A stretch of 64,000 nucleotides of DNA from Edaphobacillus lindanitolerans (GTDB lineage: Bacteria; Bacillota; Bacilli; Bacillales_A; Planococcaceae): positions 62,001-126,000 of the forward strand of contig NZ_FTPL01000005.1 in the NCBI RefSeq assembly GCF_900156305.1, in the 5' to 3' direction. Positions 51,166 through 59,262 of the stretch are shown piece by piece. Below the pieces are notes generated by a model. The model was not told the origin of the DNA and did not search any database. It saw nothing but the letters and a program-made list of their open reading frames with translations. Both the position numbers and the translations under genes were made by a program. The first letter of the stretch is position 1. Each line of letters starts with the position of its first letter.

Positions 51166-51735
51166 ATGAAGACGGAACAGCAGTATTTCGAAGAGGGGAT
51201 TCCGCTCGGGACGTACATGGAAGGCATGACGACCCACAAGGAAAACAGCCAAAAGGTCTATGAAGGATTCAAAATGCCGCAGGGTGATGAGTTCATCGGG
51301 CTCTTGCAGGAGAAGAAGCCGCATATCCTCGTCATCACCGAAGACTGGTGCGGGGATGCGATGATGAACAATCCGATCCTGCGCCATATTGCGGAAACTG
51401 CCGGAATCGATGCGCGTGTCGCATACCGGGACGCGGACACGGAACTGATCGATCGCTGGCTGACTAACGGGGGCCGGTCGATCCCGGTTTATCTGTTAAT
51501 GGATGATGCCGGCGAGGTTCTTGCGAAATGGGGGCCGCGGGCGCCGCAGCTGCAGGAGTTTGTCATGGAGCAGAAGAACTCCCTGCCGCCCAAGGAGGAT
51601 CCGTCCTTCGAGGAAAAGCAGAAGAGTATGTATGCTTCGATGATGGAGCAGAATACGTCAAACGGGGATTTCTGGCTCTGGGTATATGAAGATATCCGGA
51701 AAACGTTCATGGCCGCCCTTCAGAAACAGGACTGA
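51166..51735 (+). CDS. Thioredoxin-fold family protein with WCGD motif
   Basis: 189 residues, cytoplasmic. ILVITEDWCGDAMMNNPIL (about residues 54-72) occupies the place of the thioredoxin active site, but only one Cys is present (WCGD, not CxxC), so it is unlikely to be a classic disulfide reductase. SIPVYLLMDDAGEV matches the cis-Pro strand. The family is common in Bacilli without a known role. A good AGGAGGGG site and its own promoter indicate a single-gene unit. Confidence 0.82.
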   Translation: MKTEQQYFEEGIPLGTYMEGMTTHKENSQKVYEGFKMPQGDEFIGLLQEKKPHILVITEDWCGDAMMNNPILRHIAETAGIDARVAYRDADTELIDRWLTNGGRSIPVYLLMDDAGEVLAKWGPRAPQLQEFVMEQKNSLPPKEDPSFEEKQKSMYASMMEQNTSNGDFWLWVYEDIRKTFMAALQKQD

Positions 51736-51858
51736 CGGGACCGGCCCGGCAAGGCGTTCATCTCCAAAGGATTGGACGTGCGTTCAATTCATGGACTTCC
51801 CTGGGAAATGTTTGCGGGTTGCGAATTTGGCCCGGCAGGAATAAGATGGAGATTAGGG

Positions 51859-51885
51859 GGAGCCGGACGTGGGTCGGCTCCTTTT
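51859..51885 (+). terminator. Terminator before dgkB
   Basis: GGAGCCG/CGGCTCC hairpin with TTTT, 124 bases after the thioredoxin-like gene. Confidence 0.65.
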
Positions 51886-51964
51886 CGTGGGGACCGGAAC
51901 ATCCGTATCCCCGGGGCGTCATATGAAGCAACAGAGAATTTTGTAAAGCGAGAGGACAGTCCAG

Positions 51965-52903
51965 ATGAAACGTGCACGGATCATTTATAACCCGACATCG
52001 GGGCGGGAAATTTTCCGGAAGCATCTCCCAGAGGTGCTTGTCCGGCTGGAGAAGGCTGGATATGAGACATCCTGCCATGCGACGACTTGCGAGGGAGATG
52101 CGACAGAAGCGGCGAAGCGAGCGGTCGAGCGGGGATTTGAGACGGTCATTGCAGTCGGCGGTGACGGGACGCTGAATGAAGTCGTGGCCGGCATCAGCAG
52201 CTTTGACGAAGAGAAGCGCCCGGTCATCGGCCTGATCCCGACCGGGACGACGAACGATTTTGCCCGGGCCGTCCATATCCCCCGCGATATCGATGAAGCG
52301 CTCGATATCATCATCGCCGGCGAAACGATCCCGGTCGATGTCGGCGTGGTCAATGGCCGGCATTTCATCAATATTGCAGGCGGCGGCAAGATCACCGAAC
52401 TGACATACGAGGTGCCGAGCAAGCTGAAGACGGTGCTTGGACAGCTGGCGTACTATTTGAAGGGGATCGAGATGCTGCCGTCGATCCGGGCGTCCCAACT
52501 GCGCGTGGAATATGACGGCGAAGTGTTCGATGATGAAGCGATGCTGTTCCTCGTCGGATTGACCAACTCGGTCGGCGGGTTCGAGAAACTCGCGCCTGGC
52601 GCGAGCATCAATGACGGCAAGTTCAGCATGTTCATCCTGAAGAAGTGCAACATTGCCGAATTCATCCGCGTTGTCTCACTTGCACTCCGGGGGGAGCACG
52701 TGAATGATCCGCTCGTCGTGCATGCGAAGCCATCGAAGATCAAGGTGACGTCCGACGAGAAGGTCCAGCTCAACCTGGACGGAGAATTCGGCGGTCTGCT
52801 GCCGGCCGAATTCACAAACCTCCCGCGGCATATCCGCATGTTTGTTCCGCTCGACCAAATTCCGGAGAAGGACCGGGTGCACGCGGCAGGGATGATTGAC
52901 TGA
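51965..52903 (+). CDS. dgkB: Diacylglycerol kinase
   Basis: 312 residues, a soluble lipid kinase returning diacylglycerol to phosphatidate, as B. subtilis DgkB (YerQ). IIYNPTSGRE (5-14), the catalytic-domain glycine loop AVGGDGTLNEVVAGI (about 62-76), LIPTGTTNDFAR (about 89-100) and LNLDGEFGG near residue 275 match the DAGK catalytic family. GAGAGGA precedes ATG 51965. Its position between gatB and rlmCD follows the B. subtilis order loosely. Confidence 0.95.
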   Translation: MKRARIIYNPTSGREIFRKHLPEVLVRLEKAGYETSCHATTCEGDATEAAKRAVERGFETVIAVGGDGTLNEVVAGISSFDEEKRPVIGLIPTGTTNDFARAVHIPRDIDEALDIIIAGETIPVDVGVVNGRHFINIAGGGKITELTYEVPSKLKTVLGQLAYYLKGIEMLPSIRASQLRVEYDGEVFDDEAMLFLVGLTNSVGGFEKLAPGASINDGKFSMFILKKCNIAEFIRVVSLALRGEHVNDPLVVHAKPSKIKVTSDEKVQLNLDGEFGGLLPAEFTNLPRHIRMFVPLDQIPEKDRVHAAGMID

Positions 52904-52915
52904 ATGAATGAACGC

Positions 52916-52941
52916 ACGCTCCCGTAGGGGGGCGTTTTTTT
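52916..52941 (+). terminator. Terminator after dgkB
   Basis: ACGCTCCC/GGGGGCGT stem and seven T. Confidence 0.85.
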
Positions 52942-52984
52942 GTGTTGGATCCTCAATCCAGGCCGGTCGTCACGGTGAGAAGGG

Positions 52985-53026
52985 CTCAACCAGGCCGAAA
53001 TGGACGTTATTCAATTCCTGGTTGAG
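52985..53026. repeat. Inverted repeat CTCAACCAGG
   Basis: CTCAACCAGG (52985-52994) and its exact complement CCTGGTTGAG (53017-53026) flank 22 bases. There is no T-run after it, so it is not a standard terminator. Array D starts 5 bases downstream. Confidence 0.7.
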
Positions 53027-53030
53027 TGGA

Positions 53031-53125
53031 GGTAGGGATTCGGGAGGGAAAGGTAGTGACTCGTTCACAAAAGGTAGTGACTCAACCGTGATAGGTAGCG
53101 GTTCGCACGCGTTTGGTAGGGACTC
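53031..53125. repeat. 21-bp phased repeat array D
   Basis: Five units start at 53031, 53052, 53073, 53094 and 53115, exactly 21 bases apart. Core GGTAGTGACTC with small changes (GGTAGGGATTC, GGTAGCGGTTC, GGTAGGGACTC); the other 10 bases are unrelated. One frame stays open (heptads of GSDS type), but no start with a binding site fits it. Confidence 0.95.
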
Positions 53126-53185
53126 GTCGTCCGAGCTGTTTTCTTGAGCCTCCTATGCTCTCTGCCGGGCCTCGCCTGGCTGTAT

Positions 53186-53300
53186 GTTAAGCAAGAGGGC
53201 CTGTAGGTTAAGAAGGAAAGGCTGTATGTTAAGCAAGAGGGGCTGTAGGTTAAGAAAGAAGGGCCGTAGGTTAAGAAAGTCCCTCTCTAAGTTAAGTTAC
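53186..53300. repeat. 21-bp phased repeat array E
   Basis: Six GTTAAG cores start at 53186, 53207, 53228, 53249, 53270 and 53291, exactly 21 bases apart. Two fuller versions alternate at first (GTTAAGCAAGAGG and GTTAAGAA(G/A)GAA), then degenerate. It lies 50 bases after array D, in the same dgkB-NUDIX convergent gap, and shares its core with array B. Confidence 0.95.
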
Positions 53301-53331
53301 GCCCACCCTCAACCTTTAAGGAACCAAAAAA

Positions 53332-53371
53332 AGGCGGGATTGCGAACCGATTTACGGTTGCAATCCCGCCT
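53332..53371 (-). terminator. Terminator of the NUDIX gene
   Basis: AGGCGGGATTGC/GCAATCCCGCCT stem; on the minus strand it ends in seven T. Confidence 0.9.
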
Positions 53372-53413
53372 CTTTAGTAGACCCCGATGGATTGGATAGG
53401 AGTCCTTTTCCTG

Positions 53414-53842
53414 TTAAAGCGCATCAAGCGCCATGTCCTGCCTGCCTGCGAGTTCCGGGATGTGCTCGACCGGCGTCCAATGGAGCGCAAGCACTTTGCC
53501 CCGGTCCTTTCCGCGTCCGGTGACGATATGTTCCCATTCCTCCGGTCCCTTGCCGGTGTATTTGAGCTGGAAAATGTTGCGTTCATATTTGCGGTCCCGG
53601 TGCCTCGGGAAAAATGTGTTTTTCGCCAGTTTGCCGACGAGGACGAGATCGTTCTTCGAAATGCCCGTCTCTTCCTCAATCTCCCGGTAAAGGGCGTCCA
53701 TCAGCAGTTCTCCGCGATCGATCGTCCCGCCGGGTACTTGTGCGCCGGATTCGGGATGGTTCTTCTCGGTATAGACGAGCAGCTGCTGGTCCGGCCCTTC
53801 TCCGCGTGTGATATATGCCAGTACTTTTCTTCTTAGTTCCAT
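53414..53842 (-). CDS. NUDIX hydrolase
   Basis: 142 residues. The full NUDIX box GX5EX7REUXEEXGU is seen as GTIDRGELLMDALYREIEEE followed by TGI (about residues 38-60), so metal-dependent pyrophosphohydrolase activity is expected. ATG 53842 follows AGGAGGT; GTG 53851 overlaps that site and is rejected. Own terminator downstream. The nucleoside diphosphate substrate is not known. Confidence 0.88.
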   Translation of the reverse strand: MELRRKVLAYITRGEGPDQQLLVYTEKNHPESGAQVPGGTIDRGELLMDALYREIEEETGISKNDLVLVGKLAKNTFFPRHRDRKYERNIFQLKYTGKGPEEWEHIVTGRGKDRGKVLALHWTPVEHIPELAGRQDMALDAL

Positions 53843-53999
53843 GGCCGGCACCTCCTGTAAGTTGATTTAATCAGTATACCAAATGATCCGAACATTCTCA
53901 ATGCTATTGTCATAAATTTGTCACTGGACATCCACCGATTTGTCATGGCGTTTCCACGTTTCCGACATCATTGCACGTTAGCGGCTCTCTGTCTCGGGG

Positions 54000-54005
54000 T
54001 ATAAT
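54000..54005 (+). promoter_or_regulatory. -10 box upstream of the cyd locus
   Basis: A consensus TATAAT at 54000-54005; the matching -35 (GTTAGC at 17 bases) is poor, so an activator or a Rex-type control may be involved. Confidence 0.4.
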
Positions 54006-54029
54006 AGTGGGAGACAAGGAGGGGCGCCG

Positions 54030-54125
54030 ATGTACAAGAAACAGGAACGGTGGCTGATGTGGCTGGCCTTTGCAGTGGGCGCCATCATGCTGCTTTCAAT
54101 AGTCGGCAGGATTTTCGGCGGCTGA
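54030..54125 (+). CDS. 31-residue single-helix membrane peptide upstream of cydA
   Basis: ATG 54030 is preceded by AAGGAGGGG at ideal spacing and the frame ends at TGA 54123. The peptide is MYKKQERWLMWLAFAVGAIM then LLSIVGRIFGG: a charged N-terminus and one membrane helix. It sits 120 bases before cydA, downstream of a TATAAT box. It may be an accessory subunit or assembly peptide of the bd oxidase, but it is not the typical CydS. Not previously recognised by me. Confidence 0.6.
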   Translation: MYKKQERWLMWLAFAVGAIMLLSIVGRIFGG

Positions 54126-54245
54126 GCCCCGGATGACGCGGGCATAGAGAAGAAGCCGGAACTGCCTGGTTTATATACCCGGATTATCGGACCGAAAAAC
54201 CCGGTCAGATCCTTATTCGTTCCACTATGAAGGAGGGAAACCTGC

Positions 54246-55613
54246 ATGGGCAATGAAGAAGCGGTGTTCTTTTCACGGGCACTCACCGAGCTGACCCTGA
54301 GCTTCCATATCATTTATGCGACAATCGGTGTCGGCGTCCCGCTCATGATCATGATCGCCCAATGGGTGGGCATCAAGAAGAACGATGAACATTACATCCT
54401 GCTCGCACGCCGGTGGGCACGCGGGTTTGTCATCACGGTGGCGGTCGGTGTCGTCACGGGGACCGCGATCGGTCTTCAGCTCTCGCTTTTATGGCCGAAC
54501 TTCATGGAGCTCGCCGGACAGGTGATCGCGCTGCCGCTGTTCATGGAGACATTTGCATTTTTCTTCGAGGCAATCTTCCTCGGAATTTACCTGTACACTT
54601 GGGACCGGTTCGACAACCAGAAAAAGCACCTGCTGCTGCTCGTCCCGGTCGCACTCGGAGCCTCGTTCTCCGCGGTGTTCATTACAATCGTCAACGCATT
54701 CATGAACGCGCCGCAAGGGTTTGACATCGTCGACGGGAAACTCGTCAACATCCGGCCGATCCTGGCCATGTTCAACCCGGCGATGCCGACAAAAGTGGCA
54801 CACGTCGTCGTGACCGCCTATATGACCTCGGCGTTCGTCCTCGCCGCAATCGCCGCGTTCCGTCTGCTTAAGGGTTCGGATCATATTTATCACAAGAAGG
54901 CCCTGCATCTGACCGTGAAGCTCGGACTCGTCTTTTCACTCGGCGCGCTGCTCATCGGTGACCTGTCCGGCAAGTATTTGGCGGAGTACCAGCCGGAGAA
55001 ACTCGCTGCAGCCGAGTGGCACTTCGAAACGGAAGGCGAGGCGCCGCTCATGCTCTATGGCGTGCTCGACGGCCAGGAAGTGAAATACGCGATCAAGATC
55101 CCGTTTGCGCTCAGCATCCTCGCCCACTCGAATCCGATGGCGGAAGTGAAGGGGCTGAATGAGTATCCGGCCGATGAAATTCCGCCTCTCTACATTCACT
55201 ACCTGTTCGATACGATGGTCTCGATCGGCATGCTCATGATTGCCGTTTCCGGCCTGTACTGGCTCGGCAGCCGCCTAGGCTGGGCCTTCATCCGCTCCCG
55301 GTGGTTCCGCTGGATCCTCTTTGCAGGAGGGCCGCTGTCGGTCCTCGCCGTTGAGGCCGGCTGGTGGTATGCGGAAGTCGGCCGGCAGCCTTGGATTCTC
55401 CGGGGGATCATGAAGACGCCGGAGGGGGCGACTACGAGCGGACAGGTGGATCTCATGCTGTATCTGTTCGCCCTGCTGTATCTCGTCCTCGGCGTCGGAA
55501 GTGTCGTCGTGCTGCGCAGGATGTTCCGCCGCAATCCCGTGGAACGGGAAATCGCGGACCGCGAAGCGGAGCGCATCGCTGAGGAGAAAGCGAAAGGCGG
55601 TGACCCGGCATGA
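54246..55613 (+). CDS. cydA: Cytochrome bd-type quinol oxidase subunit I
   Basis: 455 residues, nine membrane helices, terminal oxidase of the YthA/CbdA type with a short Q-loop. His21 in LTLSFHIIYATIG is the predicted high-spin haem ligand; HVVVTAYMTSAF (about residue 180) supplies the haem b558 His; NPMAEVKGLNEYPADEIPP lies in the quinol-site region; GLQLSLLWPNFM and the GRQPW segment are also typical. A GAAGGAGGGAAAC site precedes ATG 54246. It overlaps cydB by 4 bases. Whether it carries haem d or only b haems cannot be read. Confidence 0.93.
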   Translation: MGNEEAVFFSRALTELTLSFHIIYATIGVGVPLMIMIAQWVGIKKNDEHYILLARRWARGFVITVAVGVVTGTAIGLQLSLLWPNFMELAGQVIALPLFMETFAFFFEAIFLGIYLYTWDRFDNQKKHLLLLVPVALGASFSAVFITIVNAFMNAPQGFDIVDGKLVNIRPILAMFNPAMPTKVAHVVVTAYMTSAFVLAAIAAFRLLKGSDHIYHKKALHLTVKLGLVFSLGALLIGDLSGKYLAEYQPEKLAAAEWHFETEGEAPLMLYGVLDGQEVKYAIKIPFALSILAHSNPMAEVKGLNEYPADEIPPLYIHYLFDTMVSIGMLMIAVSGLYWLGSRLGWAFIRSRWFRWILFAGGPLSVLAVEAGWWYAEVGRQPWILRGIMKTPEGATTSGQVDLMLYLFALLYLVLGVGSVVVLRRMFRRNPVEREIADREAERIAEEKAKGGDPA

Positions 55614-56638
55614 CCCTGGAGATCCTCGGAATTTCGGTGCTTTGGACATTCCTGTTCGGCTACCTGATTGTTGCCTCGATCGATTTTGGGGCAGGATTCT
55701 TCAACGCCTATAGCGTGCTCACCGGGAAGGAGCGCATCCTGACGAATGTCATCCAACGCTATCTGTCCCCGGTTTGGGAAGTGACGAACGTGTTCCTCGT
55801 GTTCTTCTTCGTCGGCATGGTCGGCTTCTTCCCGTCCTCGGCGTACTACTACGGGACGACACTGCTCGTACCTGCGAGCCTGGCGATCATCCTGCTCGCA
55901 ATCCGCGGATCATATTATGCGTTTGAAACGTACGGCGCCCGCGGCCATAAGGGCTACTCATTCATGTACGGTGCAGCCGGGCTCCTGCTTCCGGCCTCGA
56001 TGTCGATCGTACTCACAATTTCCGAAGGCGGCTTTGTCGATATCGTCGGCGGCAATCCGGTGCTCGATTACCGCGCGCTGTTTACGAGTCCCCTAACCTG
56101 GTCGATCGTCGTCCTGAGCCTGGCGGCCGTCCTCTACATCTCGGCGGTGTTCCTCACCTGGTATGCGAACAAGGCAGGTGACCGGGAAGCGACGGACCTG
56201 CTCCGGAAGTATGCGCTCATCTGGTCGCTTCCGACGATCATCACGGCCGGCGGGATTATCTGGGAACTGCGTGCGCATAACCCGGAACACTACGCCCGAC
56301 TGCTTGAATTCGGATGGATGTTCGCCGTCTCGGCTATTCTGTTTGTCGGCACGGTCTGGCTGCTCTGGAAACGCCGAAACTATGGGCTCGCCTTCTGGAT
56401 GCTGTTCGGCCAGTTCGCCTTCGCCTTCTACGGATACGGCTTCTCGCATTACCCGTACTTGCTGTACCCGCACCTGACGATCTACGACAGCTTCACGAAC
56501 CCGGCGATGGCGACCGCCCTCATCGTGGCATTCATCCTCGGGCTCTGCCTGCTCGTCCCGTCACTCTACCTGCTCCTGCGCCTGTTCCTGTTCAACAAGG
56601 ACTACGTGAAGGGCAAAAAGAGCGACGAGCACGCCTGA
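55610..56638 (+). CDS. cydB: Cytochrome bd-type quinol oxidase subunit II
   Basis: 342 residues with eight membrane helices. LFGYLIVASIDFGAGFF near the N-terminus and VWEVTNVFLVFFFVGMVGFFP carry the family text. It starts inside the cydA stop (ATGA) and is followed 22 bases later by cydS. Confidence 0.93.
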   Translation: MTLEILGISVLWTFLFGYLIVASIDFGAGFFNAYSVLTGKERILTNVIQRYLSPVWEVTNVFLVFFFVGMVGFFPSSAYYYGTTLLVPASLAIILLAIRGSYYAFETYGARGHKGYSFMYGAAGLLLPASMSIVLTISEGGFVDIVGGNPVLDYRALFTSPLTWSIVVLSLAAVLYISAVFLTWYANKAGDREATDLLRKYALIWSLPTIITAGGIIWELRAHNPEHYARLLEFGWMFAVSAILFVGTVWLLWKRRNYGLAFWMLFGQFAFAFYGYGFSHYPYLLYPHLTIYDSFTNPAMATALIVAFILGLCLLVPSLYLLLRLFLFNKDYVKGKKSDEHA

Positions 56639-56660
56639 CGGAAATGAAGGAGGAAACCGC

Positions 56661-56786
56661 ATGAACGAATTTCTCATCTTCTACGCCCCGTTCATCGTCC
56701 TGATCGGCGTGATCATCGCCGCCTTCGTCATCTCTCCATTTGATGACGCGGTGACGAAAGGACCGAAGGAACGGAAGAAAAAATAA
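56661..56786 (+). CDS. cydS: Cytochrome bd oxidase small subunit CydS
   Basis: 41 residues: one membrane helix (FLIFYAPFIVLIGVIIAAFV) and a basic tail ending KERKKK. It begins MNEFLIFYAP, resembling the small subunit CydS of the Geobacillus bd oxidase, and follows cydB by 22 bases with AAGGAGGAAACC before ATG 56661. CydS binds next to subunit I and may block or shape an oxygen channel. It ends in TAA 56784-56786, then the operon terminator. Confidence 0.85.
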   Translation: MNEFLIFYAPFIVLIGVIIAAFVISPFDDAVTKGPKERKKK

Positions 56787-56799
56787 TAGCGAAGTGAAC

Positions 56800-56832
56800 C
56801 GCCCCGGCGAATGTGCCGGGGCGTTTTTTTTT
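56800..56832 (+). terminator. Terminator of cydABS
   Basis: CGCCCCGGC/GCCGGGGCG stem and nine T. Confidence 0.95.
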
Positions 56833-56872
56833 GTGAGGCCGGGTGCGGCTTCGATTGCGAAGAGGACGGTTT

Positions 56873-56950
56873 TATCTATTCGCGGGGGGATTCTATCTAT
56901 TCGGGGGACGGTTCTATCTATTCATGGGAGGATTCTATCTATTCGCGGAG
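56873..56950. repeat. 21-bp phased repeat array F
   Basis: Four copies of TATCTATTC (preceded by TT or TTC) start at 56873, 56894, 56915 and 56936, exactly 21 bases apart; the G-rich remainder varies (CGGGGGGATTC, GGGGACGGTTC, ATGGGAGGATTC). It lies 40 bases after the cydABS terminator. Confidence 0.93.
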
Positions 56951-57029
56951 GCAGCGATTGATTGACCTGCCGACGTCATGAAACGAATGAGACCAAATGA
57001 TGTGCGCGTGGGTGTAAAGGTGACCCAAG

Positions 57030-57182
57030 TGGAGTCGTTCGTTGTATGAGTGGGAGCGCATACCCGGTGAGTGGGTTCGTCACGCTCCGCGAGCTCTGGG
57101 GTTGTATACATTCCTCTATATCCTTCTTCTGTCGGTTCTCACGTGGGTCATGCTTAAAAAGCAAAAAGTGGCCATGCCCTAA
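57030..57182 (+). pseudogene. Possible remnant of a membrane-protein gene
   Basis: A frame ending in TAA 57180-57182 encodes GEWVRHAPRALGLYTFLYI followed by LLLSVLTWVMLKKQKVAMP: one membrane helix with a basic tail. It lacks an in-frame ATG at its beginning and has a stop at about 57017. A terminator follows 15 bases later (AAAAGACGT/ACGTCTTTTT, 57197-57225). It looks like the 3' end of a lost gene; the identity is unknown. Confidence 0.3.
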
Positions 57183-57196
57183 CTATATAAACGGAC

Positions 57197-57225
57197 AAAA
57201 GACGTTGTGTTCCGACGTCTTTTTT
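57197..57225 (+). terminator. Terminator hairpin
   Basis: AAAGACGT/ACGTCTTT with seven T, no complete gene upstream. Confidence 0.8.
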
Positions 57226-57536
57226 TCTGCATGTCGGTCAAGATGCCTTCAAAGACGCGAGGCCGCAATAGCGTCGGAACGCCATTCCGTATGCCCCAAA
57301 GCAAGACGGAAAACGACGGGGATCTTTCGGTACCTGCCGTTTTTCCTGCACCTTCATTCCTTTTACTTTGTTATGATAAAAGTAACTGAATTGGAAAAGG
57401 GCTGCGGAGCGGGTAAGGCTGGCAGACTGGCGTGCAGGAACGCGAAACGGCATCTGGCTCGGTGCAAAGAACCGGGTGCAATGGTCTGACTGTAGCCGAT
57501 GCTGTTTTCCTCGTCCGTTCTGGATTGGAGAGTGGA
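57226..57536. other. Gene-free stretch upstream of the lipoprotein cluster
   Basis: No convincing coding frame. A TATGAT box at about 57373 may belong to the promoter of the lipoprotein genes, without a clear -35. Confidence 0.4.
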
Positions 57537-58070
57537 ATGATGAAAAAAGAGTGGGCATTGGTCAAGCTGATGTTGTTTGTGATGATCTTTCTGGCTGCCT
57601 GCACCGGTTCGGAAAGCGGGAATGGCATTGAACCGGCTGATGAGTTTGAGACGTATAAGACTGAAGGAATCGAACCGCTTTATGAGCGATCGTTGAAGCT
57701 TGCCGAAATGAGCGGACATTTTAATTCCATGATCGCCGAAACGGAAAACGCCCGGACCTATATCATTGACGAGATGATTCCATATGCAGAAGAAACAAAA
57801 GAACTTGCAGAAAATTTACAGGATGAGCTGGTTACTAAAGAAATTCAAGATGTGAATAAAGTCACGAACGAACAACTGGATCTGATGATTCAATCTTTCA
57901 ACAAACAAGCGGAATTTTTAGAGCTCCATATTCCGCCTGTCAGCGATGGATCCTACGCCAAGTCCGAAGAGGTGTATGCTGAAGTCATGGAACTGCAAGA
58001 ACAGATCGATGAAAAAACAGCAGAGTCCAATAAAAAAGTTGAAGATCTTGAATCAGAATATGGGTCTTGA
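57537..58070 (+). CDS. Lipoprotein paralogue 1
   Basis: 177 residues. Signal peptide with lipobox FLAAC (Cys22), then an almost wholly helical, acidic mature part without other Cys. It shares with the next two genes a pattern Y-x-x-G-I-x-P-x-Y-x-x-S near the start, then M-I/V-P-x-x-E-E-x-K, and a C-terminal coiled coil ending EYGS. ATG 57537 has GGAG 6 bases upstream. I do not recognise the family; an extracellular membrane-anchored coiled-coil protein is what can be seen. Confidence 0.75.
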   Translation: MMKKEWALVKLMLFVMIFLAACTGSESGNGIEPADEFETYKTEGIEPLYERSLKLAEMSGHFNSMIAETENARTYIIDEMIPYAEETKELAENLQDELVTKEIQDVNKVTNEQLDLMIQSFNKQAEFLELHIPPVSDGSYAKSEEVYAEVMELQEQIDEKTAESNKKVEDLESEYGS

Positions 58071-58123
58071 ATTGAAATGAAATGTTACATATGACGATGG
58101 AAATTGCAGAGGGAAGGCTGATC

Positions 58124-58660
58124 ATGGAAAAACAACCATCATATCTAAAATTAACGCTTATGTTGTTTTTGATAGGGTTACTCACCGCCTGCAACAGTGG
58201 CAACGGAGCAGAATCAAAGAATATCAGTGTGGAAATAGAATTTGATGAATATAGAGAGAATGTCCTCGAGCCTCTGGATGAGCGATCAATTAAGATTGCA
58301 GAAATGCTCAACCATTATGCATCCATCGTCGAACAAACCGAGGAAGCCCAGCGCTATCTGGAGGAAGAAGTGATTCCGTTTATGGAAGAAACCAAAAAAA
58401 TCGCTTCTGAAGCCCATGATGGACTGGTGAATGAAGAGATCAGGGAACTGAACGAGACGACTATCGAGTATGTGGATCTGAATCTCGATTCACTTCGGAA
58501 GACCGCAGGCTTGTCGGCACTCGAACTTGAACCGGCGACCGAAGAAACGTACCAAAAGGCCGTCAAGCTGAATGAGGAGAACATAGAGTTGCAGGAGAAA
58601 ATCGATCAAACTGGAGAGGAAATGGACCGGCAAATTGACGAACTTGTGAATAAACAATGA
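58124..58660 (+). CDS. Lipoprotein paralogue 2
   Basis: 178 residues. Lipobox LLTAC (Cys23), an acidic helical mature part with EPLDERSIKIAEM, EVIPFMEETKKIA and a C-terminal coiled coil (EENIELQEKIDQTGEEMDRQ). Clearly related to the genes on both sides. ATG 58124 follows GAGGGAAGG. 53 bases separate it from paralogue 1; the three are probably cotranscribed. Confidence 0.75.
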   Translation: MEKQPSYLKLTLMLFLIGLLTACNSGNGAESKNISVEIEFDEYRENVLEPLDERSIKIAEMLNHYASIVEQTEEAQRYLEEEVIPFMEETKKIASEAHDGLVNEEIRELNETTIEYVDLNLDSLRKTAGLSALELEPATEETYQKAVKLNEENIELQEKIDQTGEEMDRQIDELVNKQ

Positions 58661-58715
58661 TTTAGGCTTTATGACTGGCACAGCGATTAAAAGAGCGGTG
58701 AATTGGAGGTGCATC

Positions 58716-59222
58716 ATGAAAAAATTAATCCGACTAATGGTGCTGTTGCTGGTCGTTGCACTTGCGGCCTGCAGCAGTCCGGGGATCGCCGCCGAATACA
58801 AGGAATACAAAGACGAGGGCATCACCCCGATGTACCAGAATTCCATGGAACTGATCATGATGGGCAATCAGATGAATTCCATGCTGGACAATCCGCAGCA
58901 AGCGGATCAATACCTAAAAACAGAAATGATCCCGATGCTCGAGGAATCGAAGGCATTGTCGGAAGACTGGCAAGGCCGGCTGACCCACGAAGAGCTCAAG
59001 GAACTGAACGGGCTGAAAGACAAAGAACTGGGCCTGCTGATTGATTCCTTTACGAAGCTCTCCGAGTTACTGGAACTGACCGCCGATCCTGGTGAAGACT
59101 TTGAACAGAAAACGGCTGAACTGTCCGGGGAAATCAGCGATAAGCAGGAGCAGCTCGAGAAAATCACGGATGAGTATACAGCCAAGTATGAGAAATTGGA
59201 TCAAGAATACGGATCTGAGTAA
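58716..59222 (+). CDS. Lipoprotein paralogue 3
   Basis: 168 residues. Lipobox ALAAC (Cys19), then EYKEYKDEGITPMYQNSMEL, TEMIPMLEESKAL and a coiled-coil end KITDEYTAKYEKLDQEYGSE. Same plan as paralogues 1 and 2, but Met-rich near residues 46-55 and more GC-rich in third positions. ATG 58716 follows TTGGAGGT. A terminator at 59231 ends the group. Confidence 0.75.
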   Translation: MKKLIRLMVLLLVVALAACSSPGIAAEYKEYKDEGITPMYQNSMELIMMGNQMNSMLDNPQQADQYLKTEMIPMLEESKALSEDWQGRLTHEELKELNGLKDKELGLLIDSFTKLSELLELTADPGEDFEQKTAELSGEISDKQEQLEKITDEYTAKYEKLDQEYGSE

Positions 59223-59230
59223 CCGACCGA

Positions 59231-59262
59231 AGCCCGGGCAGCGATGATTCCCGGGCTTTTTT
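59231..59262 (+). terminator. Terminator after the lipoprotein cluster
   Basis: AGCCCGGG/CCCGGGCT stem and six T. Confidence 0.9.

Noticed and set aside
51772-51990. 72-codon frame before dgkB
   Set aside because: It crosses a terminator and overlaps the dgkB start in another frame.
52908-53147. 79-codon frame over array D
   Set aside because: It starts on the dgkB terminator and lacks a binding site; the repeats explain its openness.
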